Part shown: positions 52,104 to 60,314 of the stretch, piece by piece
Layout: every line of letters begins with the position of its first letter
Position numbering within the stretch: the stretch's first letter is position 1
Source of the DNA: Chromatiales bacterium
Lineage (GTDB): Bacteria; Pseudomonadota; Gammaproteobacteria; Steroidobacterales; GCA-2729495
NCBI GenBank assembly: GCA_002729495.1
Contig: PBYE01000032.1
Span: forward strand, 1-64,000
Length of the DNA: 64,000 nucleotides
Direction: 5' to 3'
The notes under the pieces: model-generated
Database searches by the model: none
What the model was told of the DNA's origin: nothing
The model's input: the letters and a program-made list of their open reading frames with translations, nothing else
Position numbers and translations under genes: made by a program

Positions 52104-53156
52104 TCAGATCTTGTAACCCTGTTGCAGGCACCACTCGATACTGCGCCTCATGCCCTCACGCAGGGAGATCTTGGGCTCATAGCCCAACTCGGTGCGCGCC
52201 TTCTCGATACTGCAGGCGATATTCTTGTTCATCTCCGACAAAACATGAATCTTCTGCTCATAGAAGCCGGTAGCCTGAATTGCCGTATCTACAAACCCGG
52301 CAATCTCTGCGACAAAGGAAGGTAACCTCAGGCGCTCGTGCGCAGCCCGAATAGAAAAATCCTCCTCAAGCAGCTTTTCTATCGTGTCGATAATTGTGCG
52401 CATTTCGTATGGTTCGGCATCCGCAATCCAGTAGGTATTACCGGCTGCTCCCGGCACTTTTGACGCGAGCGAAAGCCCCTGGCAAAGATTATCGATATAG
52501 ATCATCGAACGCTGATTGAGGCCCCGGCCCAGCAAAGGCGCGCGGCCTTTTCTGATCATCTGGAAAAACAGGGTCTGGCGCGGTGGCTGAAACGGACCGT
52601 AGAACCATGGCGGCCGGATAATAACCAGTTCTATTCCCATTTCTTCGGCACGGGCACGGGCACGTTGCTCCATTTCCATCTTTGATTTTCCGTAGCCCTG
52701 GTAAGGGTTGTACGGTGATTCCTCGTCGAAGCGGTGGTCCGGAGTCGGGTTACACCCTATGGGCGAATTGGATGAAACAATAATCGCGCGGCGACATTGG
52801 GCGCGGCGGGCAGCTTCCAACAGGTTCAGGGTTGCGTCAACGTTATTGGTATAGAAGTCTTTTACACGCCGTGGATGAATGACGCCTGCTGTATGAAACA
52901 GAATTGGATCACTTGCACCCGAAAAAAGGCGGTCACAATCTTCAGGCTGCGCAAGATCACCGACAACAGCCTTAACCGTTGCACTCAGCGTAAACCCTTC
53001 GTTCGCGACCGGCTCGCCATGTCGATAGAAGCACCTAATCAATGAATCCGCGGGAACCCGGATATCCGGATAGTCGGGTAGGCCGTGAACAAGTGCATGC
53101 AGCATTCTGCTTCCCAGCCACCCACAGGTGCCGGTAAGAATAATATTTTCAGCCAT
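52104..53156 (-). CDS. NAD-dependent epimerase/dehydratase
   Basis: 350 residues. Rossmann start ENIILTGTCGWLGSRMLHAL, SDR catalytic YGKSK (YxxxK) in NPYQGYGKSKMEMEQ, Ser in IIVSSNSPIG, and RPPWFYGPFQPP. Extended SDR of the sugar-nucleotide or 3-beta-hydroxysteroid type; substrate unknown. Between GMC oxidoreductase and GT39, same strand. Confidence 0.88.
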   Translation of the reverse strand: MAENIILTGTCGWLGSRMLHALVHGLPDYPDIRVPADSLIRCFYRHGEPVANEGFTLSATVKAVVGDLAQPEDCDRLFSGASDPILFHTAGVIHPRRVKDFYTNNVDATLNLLEAARRAQCRRAIIVSSNSPIGCNPTPDHRFDEESPYNPYQGYGKSKMEMEQRARARAEEMGIELVIIRPPWFYGPFQPPRQTLFFQMIRKGRAPLLGRGLNQRSMIYIDNLCQGLSLASKVPGAAGNTYWIADAEPYEMRTIIDTIEKLLEEDFSIRAAHERLRLPSFVAEIAGFVDTAIQATGFYEQKIHVLSEMNKNIACSIEKARTELGYEPKISLREGMRRSIEWCLQQGYKI

Positions 53157-53163
53157 TCCTTAT

Positions 53164-54609
53164 CTACACCCTGAGGAAATGTTCGCTGTTGCGTCTGGCC
53201 AGCGCCATTATAGTCCCCTGGGGATTTATACCGGGCGATGAACAGAGTGTGCTTACATCCGCGAGATACAAACCGGTATGCCCATGCACCTTTCCCCATG
53301 AATCGACAGCCGTCCGGTTGCGTGCTTCACCCATCGGGCAGCTCGCCATCAGGTGTATGGTCATTATGCTGTCCGTCCCCGGCGCAAGTCTGTCCGGCAA
53401 CTGCTCCGCCTGCCCCGGATTCTCCACCACGGGTTGCCGGTGGAGGCCGGTATACACCCGCGATGCGCCGGCCGCAACCAGAACTCCGGTAAGAACTTTG
53501 AGGCCACTGCCGAGATTATCCAACTCCCTGCCAGACAGCCGGTAGCTGACCAGCGGATCATCGAAGCCCGGCAGTGCGCGAACCGACCCGTCTGTACAGC
53601 CGCGAGCCATTACGTAGTAAGAAACAAGATGCGACTGCTGTTTGATTGCATACGCGGGTCCAGCATCGACACCAACCAGGTTAATTGCAAGATGCGCACG
53701 CGAACTGATCGCACAACCCAGGGAACAATCTGAGTTCAGGTCCCTGACCTGCTCTCCAGCGATTCCCATACCCGGGTAATTGACGGGTTCTGCAAATTCG
53801 GCAGTTAATTTGATCATCGGTTGCATGGACAGGCTTCGCCCGGCATTTAATCGTATGCCGCTTCGTTGCAAGAGCGCAGGGCTGTGTATGGCGCCTGCAC
53901 AGATAAATACATTTTCTGCTTCAATCTGTACGTTACGGTTCTGCCACCGGGCCTGAATTTGCCAGTTGCGTCCCTGTTTACGCAATTTATGCACACGGGT
54001 TTTGGGCAACAGTTTTCCGTCGGCTGCGAGGAACTCCGGAATAAAACTTTCGGTCATCGAACGACGTGCACTCCTTGCCACACCTTGTGGATCGAGCGTG
54101 TCATCGAATACCACGAGCCTCGGCACGTCGCTGCTCTCCATACCGCGGGCCTCTGCACCCTCGCGCAGCAGCCGGGAGGCTGCAGGCAATGCCGCGGAGT
54201 AAGTGGCAGGTTGCATAACCGTCTCGCATGCGGCGAAATGGGGTTCGAGTGACGCCGGGCTTAAGTCCTCCACACTGAACTCGTGCACCCACTCTTCCAG
54301 AACGTCATCGGGCGTGCGGTGATACAGGCCGCTGTTCACCTCGCTGCCTCCCCCTACACATGATGCCTCCGCATAAGCAACATTTGGCCGGCCAACGGCG
54401 GCGGCAATGCCGCCGGCCCGGTATTTTTGCTTCATTTCCTGAAAGGAGAACGGCTGGCAGGAATCCTGCGGCAGATTGGCGCCCTCCTCAATCAGCAGCA
54501 CACTTTTGCCGGCATTCGCCAGGGTTGCGGCAACAACCGAGCCACCCGGACCGGAACCGATGATCGCTACTTCAACCCGCTCCAAGGCAACCGGATCGCT
54601 GACAATCAA
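53164..54609 (-). CDS. GMC-family FAD oxidoreductase
   Basis: 481 residues. FAD motif VEVAIIGSGPGGSVVAATLANAGKSVLLIEEG near the N-terminus and the GMC signature AGAIHSPALLQRSGI (about 238-252), and the C-terminal LADVSTLCSSPGINPQGTIMALARR. Oxidises an alcohol or similar group. Overlaps the small upstream gene by four bases. Confidence 0.9.
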   Translation of the reverse strand: MIVSDPVALERVEVAIIGSGPGGSVVAATLANAGKSVLLIEEGANLPQDSCQPFSFQEMKQKYRAGGIAAAVGRPNVAYAEASCVGGGSEVNSGLYHRTPDDVLEEWVHEFSVEDLSPASLEPHFAACETVMQPATYSAALPAASRLLREGAEARGMESSDVPRLVVFDDTLDPQGVARSARRSMTESFIPEFLAADGKLLPKTRVHKLRKQGRNWQIQARWQNRNVQIEAENVFICAGAIHSPALLQRSGIRLNAGRSLSMQPMIKLTAEFAEPVNYPGMGIAGEQVRDLNSDCSLGCAISSRAHLAINLVGVDAGPAYAIKQQSHLVSYYVMARGCTDGSVRALPGFDDPLVSYRLSGRELDNLGSGLKVLTGVLVAAGASRVYTGLHRQPVVENPGQAEQLPDRLAPGTDSIMTIHLMASCPMGEARNRTAVDSWGKVHGHTGLYLADVSTLCSSPGINPQGTIMALARRNSEHFLRV

Positions 54610-54950
54610 TGAATATCCTCCTGCAGGGCAATCAGAAGGAACAGGCTTTCATAAAAGCGCACAAGGTTTCTGCAGGCACTTATACGCGAGTCGCGCCACG
54701 CGTTGATGCACCGAATCTTTTGTACCTGATCCAGGTACTGGAAACGACGGCCGGTGAGCGCTATCCCCGAGATATCAAACAACCAGGTCAGTATAAACAT
54801 CGGCGCACGAAGATAGTCCGGCATGCGATGCTGAGCGCCGATTATTTCTGCTGCAATTACATCGTTGTCCGGAGTTTCAATTCCGGCATCCTGCAAATGC
54901 TCACATTCAAAAGCGTCACTGATCGCGACAACAATACTGCTGTAACTCAT
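54606..54950 (-). CDS. Small protein coupled to the GMC oxidoreductase
   Basis: About 114 residues from ATG 54950; ATG 54992 is an alternative. GAQHRMPDYLRAPMFILTWLFDISGIALTG and the Trp/Arg-rich YLDQVQKIRCINAWRDSRI suggest an accessory subunit of the oxidoreductase, as seen with small subunits beside GMC genes. No motif proves it. Its stop overlaps the GMC start. Confidence 0.6.
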   Translation of the reverse strand: MSYSSIVVAISDAFECEHLQDAGIETPDNDVIAAEIIGAQHRMPDYLRAPMFILTWLFDISGIALTGRRFQYLDQVQKIRCINAWRDSRISACRNLVRFYESLFLLIALQEDIH

Positions 54951-54969
54951 TTGGATTTCAGGCCAGGCT

Positions 54970-54994
54970 GCATGGCATGCATTGTATGCCATGC
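54970..54994. promoter_or_regulatory. 9-bp-arm perfect palindrome upstream of the small GMC subunit gene
   Basis: GCATGGCAT-GCATTGT-ATGCCATGC lies in the divergent gap before the flippase-like gene. A candidate operator. Confidence 0.4.
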
Positions 54995-55117
54995 GGGGCA
55001 AACTAACCGGGTGAGGCAGCAGAAGACATAATCAGCAACACCGGGCTGGGGGCACAACTGTCTGTTAGTATTCCGCGCTATCTTACTTCTTTATAGACGT
55101 ACTCCCGGGAGCTTCGC

Positions 55118-56092
55118 TTGGCGCTTTCGCCAAAACAACTGCGCCAGTTCGCGATATGGCTGGTAATCTCCATTGCCTTCTACGGCATTGGCATCAGCGT
55201 CTACAGCAACCTGACCGATACTGATATCGAGGCAACACTCGGCTCGCTGAACAGCATCGGTATAAGTGGCTGGGTCATGATCATAGGTCTCTCAACCCTG
55301 AACTTCTTGCTGCGCTTCATGCGCTGGCGGGATTACCTGCAACGACTCGGATACCGGATTCCGGTACTGCTAAATGTGCAGTATTTTCTGGGCAGTTTCG
55401 CTTTCACTATTACCCCGGCGAAAGCCGGTGAGGCGGCGAGGTCCCTGTATCTCAAGAATGATGGCGTCCGCTATGCCGACAGCCTTGCAGCGTTGTTTGC
55501 GGAGCGGCTGACCGACCTGGTTGCGGTGGTGTTCTTTGCACTTGGGGCTGCCTATATTTTTGAGGAGTGGCGCTGGCTGGTCATCGTGGCCGGTGTTGCC
55601 ACGCTGGCCGTGTTGCCACTGATACACGCAGGCTGGGTACGCGCGTTACTTGTGTACATCAGCAATCGACTGGGTAACGATAGCTTACAGACTGCGACCA
55701 GATACCTCGTTAGCCTGCTCGATTCGTCAGCGGTGCTGCTCAAAGGCGGTGCACTTTACCGCAGTATGCTGTTAAGCCTGGGCGCCGCCTTTTCGGTAAG
55801 CCTGATGATGTATGTCGTGCTGACACTGCTCGGCGTGGAAATAAGTCTGCCACTCGCGGTCGGAATCTATGCGACCGGCATCCTGGCCGGTGCGCTGTCA
55901 TTTCTGCCGGGCGGTATTGGCAGTGCCGAGGTTGTCATGCTCGGTTTACTGCTGCTCGCGGGTATCGATTCTACGGTCGGAGTGCTGGCTATTCTGATGT
56001 GCCGGATCGCAGCTCTCTGGTATTCCATTGTGGTGGGTATCGTCATAGTCCTGCGGCTGGAACTTGCACCTCCACGGAAAAACCGCCGGTAA
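55118..56092 (+). CDS. UPF0104/LPG-synthetase-type flippase-like membrane protein
   Basis: 324 residues, about eight helices, start TTG 55118 with GGGAG before it. The family block FLGSFAFTITPAKAGEAARSLYLKNDGV and LSFLPGGIGSAEVVMLGLLLLAGI are recognisable. Relatives of MprF transmembrane domains move lipids or glycans. With GT39, epimerase and GMC it suggests envelope lipid modification (inference). Confidence 0.85.
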   Translation: MALSPKQLRQFAIWLVISIAFYGIGISVYSNLTDTDIEATLGSLNSIGISGWVMIIGLSTLNFLLRFMRWRDYLQRLGYRIPVLLNVQYFLGSFAFTITPAKAGEAARSLYLKNDGVRYADSLAALFAERLTDLVAVVFFALGAAYIFEEWRWLVIVAGVATLAVLPLIHAGWVRALLVYISNRLGNDSLQTATRYLVSLLDSSAVLLKGGALYRSMLLSLGAAFSVSLMMYVVLTLLGVEISLPLAVGIYATGILAGALSFLPGGIGSAEVVMLGLLLLAGIDSTVGVLAILMCRIAALWYSIVVGIVIVLRLELAPPRKNRR

Positions 56093-56337
56093 CCAACCAC
56101 TTCATGAAAAGCATCGTCCGCGCCCAGCCGCCAGGCCATGGTCGCGTAGCGAAGCCCGTACAATGACTGCTCGTGATTGTTAATTTCACCTATCGGCTCC
56201 AGGGACAATATTTTACGATACAGATTTTTTTCGGTACTAAGCCGGTCGCTATCAGGCGCCGCATCATCTCCCTCGTTGCCCTTCCAGACACCGGCCAGCG
56301 CTGCCAGCGGCCCCAAGTTATCTACTTTCTCCTTCAT
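56089..56337 (-). pseudogene. Truncated nitrobindin-like (heme-binding beta-barrel) gene
   Basis: From ATG 56337 (MKEKVDNLGPLAALAGVWKGNEGDD...) to HEVVGY matches the N-terminal half of the THAP4/nitrobindin-like heme-binding barrel family. The frame then runs into antisense of the flippase-like gene and loses the second half with the usual heme His. Function is probably lost. Nitrobindin relatives bind NO or heme. Confidence 0.55.
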
Positions 56338-56443
56338 TCCGGTCTCCCACCCCGGCATACCGGGATATAAATATCTACAGACAACAAGTGTTGTGTCCGC
56401 CTTGTTGTAACATTGCCCCTCTTTGGCACCTTGAGCCTTGGCA

Positions 56444-57205
56444 ATGCGCCATATTGTTTTACAGCTGCTTTTATACAGCATAGTCACCGGCCTGTTCGAG
56501 CCACTTTATGCGGCCGATCTGCGGGTTGCGGTGGCTTCAAACTTTGCGGACACGTTAGCCGAGGTCGCTGCACAGTTTGAATCTGAAACAGGTCAACCGG
56601 TAATAATTATCCGCGGCTCAACCGGTAAACTTTATGCACAGATACTAAATGGCGCGCCATTCGACATTTTTCTGGCTGCAGACAGTCGTCGGCCTGAGCT
56701 TCTGGAAGACAAAGGTCGTGCGGTAGCAAACAGTCGCTTCAGTTACGCGGCCGGCCGGCTGGTTTTGTGGAGTCTGAACCCCACCCTGATCGATCGCGAA
56801 GGCAAAGTGCTGGCAACTGAAGATTTCCGTTTCCTGGCAATTGCCAACCCAATGCTTGCGCCCTACGGGGAGGCCGCTCGACAGACTCTGGAAAATCTCG
56901 GGCTATGGGAATCTTTGCGGGACAGGATGGTGCTGGGGGAGAACATCAGCCAGACATTTCAGTTTGTTGCCAGCGGTAATGCCACCCTTGGATTAGTTGC
57001 TCGTTCACAACAGCTAATGTCAGGTCAAACGCAAAGCGGTTCATTCTGGGAGGTGCCTACCTCGCTGCACGAGCCAATCGTGCAGCAGGGTATTCTGTTG
57101 CAGGACAAGCAGAGCGCACGAGCGTTCACAGACTATATGCAGACGCAAGCAGCCGAGGCCGTTATCGTTGCACATGGGTATGATCTGCCCGGACGAAACG
57201 ACTAG
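56444..57205 (+). CDS. modA: Molybdate ABC transporter, binding protein ModA
   Basis: About 253 residues from ATG 56444 with signal peptide (IVLQLLLYSIVTGLFEPLYA). LRVAVASNFADTLAEVAAQFES, IIRGSTGKLYAQI, DIFLAADSRRPE and QTFQFVASGNATLGLV are ModA motifs; the oxyanion ligands include Ser of the early N-terminus and Ser/Thr near GSTGK. Periplasmic molybdate capture. Confidence 0.95.
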   Translation: MRHIVLQLLLYSIVTGLFEPLYAADLRVAVASNFADTLAEVAAQFESETGQPVIIIRGSTGKLYAQILNGAPFDIFLAADSRRPELLEDKGRAVANSRFSYAAGRLVLWSLNPTLIDREGKVLATEDFRFLAIANPMLAPYGEAARQTLENLGLWESLRDRMVLGENISQTFQFVASGNATLGLVARSQQLMSGQTQSGSFWEVPTSLHEPIVQQGILLQDKQSARAFTDYMQTQAAEAVIVAHGYDLPGRND

Positions 57206-57207
57206 CA

Positions 57208-57888
57208 ATGCTTACAGACACAGATACAACCGCTTTAATAATTACCCTGCAACTTGCAGCGGTTACGACCGTCATTTTGTTGTTGCTGGGTACGCCACTG
57301 GCCTGGTGGCTTGCACGAACGCGTTCACCGGTCAAACCGGTCATCGATGCCATCATCGCATTACCACTGGTACTTCCGCCTACCGTGCTCGGGTTCTATT
57401 TGTTGCTCGTGCTCGGACCGAATGGAGCAATTGGTGGCCTGATGGAAAGTATTGGCGCAAGGCCGCTTGCCTTCACTTTTACCGGACTGGTTATCGGTTC
57501 GGTAATTTATTCACTGCCCTTTGTTGTGCAACCGTTACAGGACGCTTTTGCCGGCATTGGCAGACGACCGCTGGAGGTGGCGGCAACACTACGTGCCAAA
57601 CCGCTGGACAGGTTCTTCTCGGTCGTCCTGCCGCTTGCGCGGCCCGGTTACCTGACCGCGGCGGTACTTGGATTCGCGCATACGCTGGGCGAGTTCGGTG
57701 TCGTACTGATGATAGGCGGTAACATCCCGGGAGCGACTAAAGTGTTGTCGATAGCGATATACGACCATGTCGAATCTCTGCAGTACGGACAGGCGCATGC
57801 GGTATCGGCGGTGCTGATAGTTCTTTCCTTCGCACTGCTACTAACCGTTTACGCCCTTAACAGGCGATTTCGGGTGATCCGGCTGTGA
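57208..57888 (+). CDS. modB: Molybdate ABC transporter permease ModB
   Basis: 226 residues, five helices. TLQLAAVTTVILLLLGTPLAWWLART begins the permease fold, the coupling helix is EVAATLRAKPLDRFFSVVLPLARPG (EAA-type loop) and LGFAHTLGEFGVVLMIGGNIPG is the ModB signature. Two bases after modA stop. Confidence 0.95.
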   Translation: MLTDTDTTALIITLQLAAVTTVILLLLGTPLAWWLARTRSPVKPVIDAIIALPLVLPPTVLGFYLLLVLGPNGAIGGLMESIGARPLAFTFTGLVIGSVIYSLPFVVQPLQDAFAGIGRRPLEVAATLRAKPLDRFFSVVLPLARPGYLTAAVLGFAHTLGEFGVVLMIGGNIPGATKVLSIAIYDHVESLQYGQAHAVSAVLIVLSFALLLTVYALNRRFRVIRL

Positions 57889-58946
57889 GTATCAGGGTAG
57901 CGGTAACGCTTGCGCGACCGGATTACGTGCTCGACGCCAGGTTTGATGCGCCGCCGACAGGAATCACCGCTGTATTCGGACCGTCGGGTGCCGGTAAATC
58001 GACACTACTAAGAATTATCGCCGGGCTGGAACCCGGTGAAGGCGAAATTCAGGTTGGCCAGGAACAGTGGTTGGCATCCGGGTTCTGCCGGCCTGCACAT
58101 GAACGGCCTGTTGGTTACGTTTTCCAGGAAGCCAGTTTGTTTGAACACCTGTCGGTGGCTGAGAACCTTAATTATGGCTACCGCCGCGTGCCTGACGCGG
58201 AACGCATTATAGATTTTGACCATGTAACAGAAGTATTGCGTCTCGGCGAACTGTTACAGCGCCGGCCCGCTACGCTTTCGGGCGGCGAACGCCAGAGAGT
58301 AGCCATTGGGCGAGCGTTGCTGACCAGCCCGAAACTGTTGTTGATGGACGAGCCACTCGCTTCCCTGGACCTGCAGCACCAGCGTGAAATCATGCCGTTC
58401 CTCGAAAACTTGTGCAGCGACTTTGGTATCCCTGCAATCTATGTCAGCCATGTGCCTGAAGAAGTTGCACAACTGGCCGACCAGTTGGTGCTGATCGACA
58501 AAGGAAAGGTCACAGCTGCGGGTCCGGTCAATGAAATACTGACCCGGTTCGATCTGCCGATGGCGCATGATCACGACGCCGGTGCGGTAATTGATACAAC
58601 ACCTGGCGAATTTGATTCCGAGTTTGGCCTGCAGGACCTTGTATTTGCAGGCGGGCAATTTATTGTACCCGGCACACAACCGGCTACAGGCGGGCGGAGG
58701 GTGCGCGTTCTGGCAAGGGACGTCAGCCTGGCGCTGGAAAAGCATACCGACACCAGCATCCTGAATATCCTGCCCGCACAAATAACAGAGATATCCAAAG
58801 AGCCGAATGGCCAGTCGCTGGTGAAACTGGATGCGGGCGGCAGCCTGTTACTGGCGCGGGTAACGCGACGTTCGACAGCGCGCATGCAACTTGAGCCAGG
58901 TAAACAGGTTTTTGCCCAGATAAAAACAGTCGCACTACTGAACTAA
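57885..58946 (+). CDS. modC: Molybdate ABC transporter ATPase ModC
   Basis: 353 residues. Walker A GPSGAGKSTLLR (about 32-43), ABC signature LSGGERQRVAIGRALL, Walker B LLLMDEPLASLD and a C-terminal Mop/TOBE-like molybdate-binding part (LNILPAQITEISKEPNGQSLVKLDAGG). Starts GTG over the modB stop. Confidence 0.95.
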   Translation: MSIRVAVTLARPDYVLDARFDAPPTGITAVFGPSGAGKSTLLRIIAGLEPGEGEIQVGQEQWLASGFCRPAHERPVGYVFQEASLFEHLSVAENLNYGYRRVPDAERIIDFDHVTEVLRLGELLQRRPATLSGGERQRVAIGRALLTSPKLLLMDEPLASLDLQHQREIMPFLENLCSDFGIPAIYVSHVPEEVAQLADQLVLIDKGKVTAAGPVNEILTRFDLPMAHDHDAGAVIDTTPGEFDSEFGLQDLVFAGGQFIVPGTQPATGGRRVRVLARDVSLALEKHTDTSILNILPAQITEISKEPNGQSLVKLDAGGSLLLARVTRRSTARMQLEPGKQVFAQIKTVALLN

Positions 58947-59653
58947 TGGGCAGCGGACTCCAGACCATCCCTCTGGCAAACCTCGCACTGGCTTTTATAC
59001 CAGTTGCAATAGTCGTTGTGATTATGCTGCGCTGGTCACTTAACGCCGGTAGCGGTTTATTTTCCGTAGGCCGTATGCTGATCCAGCTTGCACTGATTGG
59101 TTATGCACTGAACTGGATTTTTGCATCAGACTCGGCAGTAGTTGTCACTTCATTACTGACTGTGATGTTGCTCTTCGCAAGCTGGATTGCCATGCGGCCG
59201 CTCGAAAAGCGCCAGTGGCATGATTTCGGTCGTGCACTGATCTCTATAGTGATTGGCGGCTGCCTGACGCTGGCGCTTATCACTCTGTTCGTACTTGAGG
59301 TTCAACCCTGGTATTCACCGCGACAGGTCATTCCACTGGCCGGAATGATTTTCGCAAGCTCGATGAATACGGTAAGTCTCTCTGCCGAAAGGCTGGCAGC
59401 AGAACAACAGCGCGGGACGGACCCGGTGGAAGCAAGAAAGCTGGCCTACCAAGCTGCGCTTATACCGCTATTAAATATGCTGCTGGCAGTGGGCCTGGTG
59501 TCCCTGCCAGGTATGATGACCGGGCAAATCCTGTCAGGAATTTCACCACTGATCGCGGCACGCTATCAGATTATGGTGATGTGTATGGTGACTGGTGCCT
59601 CGGGCATATCGGCGGCTGTTTATCTCAGTCTCGCCATCCGCAAAAGAATATGA
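58946..59653 (+). CDS. UPF0014/FetB-type membrane protein at the mod operon end
   Basis: 235 residues, about seven helices. PLAGMIFASSMNTVSLSAERL and GMMTGQILSGISPLIAARYQIMVMCM are signatures of the YbbM/FetB permease family, linked to iron export. Its start overlaps modC. No FetA ATPase is next to it, so it may borrow an ATPase or act otherwise. Confidence 0.88.
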   Translation: MGSGLQTIPLANLALAFIPVAIVVVIMLRWSLNAGSGLFSVGRMLIQLALIGYALNWIFASDSAVVVTSLLTVMLLFASWIAMRPLEKRQWHDFGRALISIVIGGCLTLALITLFVLEVQPWYSPRQVIPLAGMIFASSMNTVSLSAERLAAEQQRGTDPVEARKLAYQAALIPLLNMLLAVGLVSLPGMMTGQILSGISPLIAARYQIMVMCMVTGASGISAAVYLSLAIRKRI

Positions 59654-59730
59654 CGGAAGATTAACCAACATTGCGAACTGCTGGTATGCTGTGAACAGAC
59701 ACGGAAGTTGTTCCTCACTGTGCATATGAG

Positions 59731-59961
59731 ATGGGCAATAGGGCGAAAATTAAAGAACAGGTAGAAGCGCTACTACCAAACTGGCAAAGCTGGTATCCAA
59801 GCCTGTTTCACGCCGCAGAAGACCTCGGCATTATTCGTGCCCGTGTTTGTTCCCCCGATTCACTCATGCTAAGCAATCGTCACTCGGGCATCCAAAACCA
59901 GGCGCTGGAAGCACATCGTGAACAATGGGGCGGTCACGAAAATATAAACCGCGACAAATGA
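59731..59961 (+). CDS. Small soluble protein, unknown
   Basis: 76 residues (MGNRAKIKEQVEALLPNWQSWYPSLFHAAEDLGIIRARVC). It overlaps the GIY-YIG start (ATGA), which supports it being translated. No family seen. Confidence 0.5.
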   Translation: MGNRAKIKEQVEALLPNWQSWYPSLFHAAEDLGIIRARVCSPDSLMLSNRHSGIQNQALEAHREQWGGHENINRDK

Positions 59962-60224
59962 GCCCGGATAATGCCGACTGGTACGTTTATATAATCCGAT
60001 GCGGAGATGGCAGTCTGTATACAGGCATTGCGCGCAACCTTAACGAGCGGATCAAATCACACAATACCGGCGAAGGGGGGCGTTACACCCGCAGCCACCT
60101 GCCTGTTGAACTCGTCTACAGTGAATCTGCAGCAGACCGCAGTAATGCGTTGCGACGAGAGCATGCGATCAAGCAGCTTTCACGGGCTTCAAAACTTGCG
60201 CTGATCGGCCAGCCCGGCCGCTGA
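59958..60224 (+). CDS. GIY-YIG domain protein (YhbQ/UPF0213-like)
   Basis: About 88 residues from ATG 59958. WYVYIIRCGDGSLYTGIARNLNERIKSHN (GIY-YIG core) and GEGGRYTRSHLPVELVYSE are typical of the single-domain UPF0213 family, possible structure-specific nucleases. Confidence 0.88.
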   Translation: MSPDNADWYVYIIRCGDGSLYTGIARNLNERIKSHNTGEGGRYTRSHLPVELVYSESAADRSNALRREHAIKQLSRASKLALIGQPGR

Positions 60225-60314
60225 TCGGCTATAACACTGAGTAAAGGCCCGCCTGCCGTTGCCCGGCTTGGCTGCGTCAGTTAACGTGTTCAGCCTGCAT
60301 AAAGGAGACGCACA

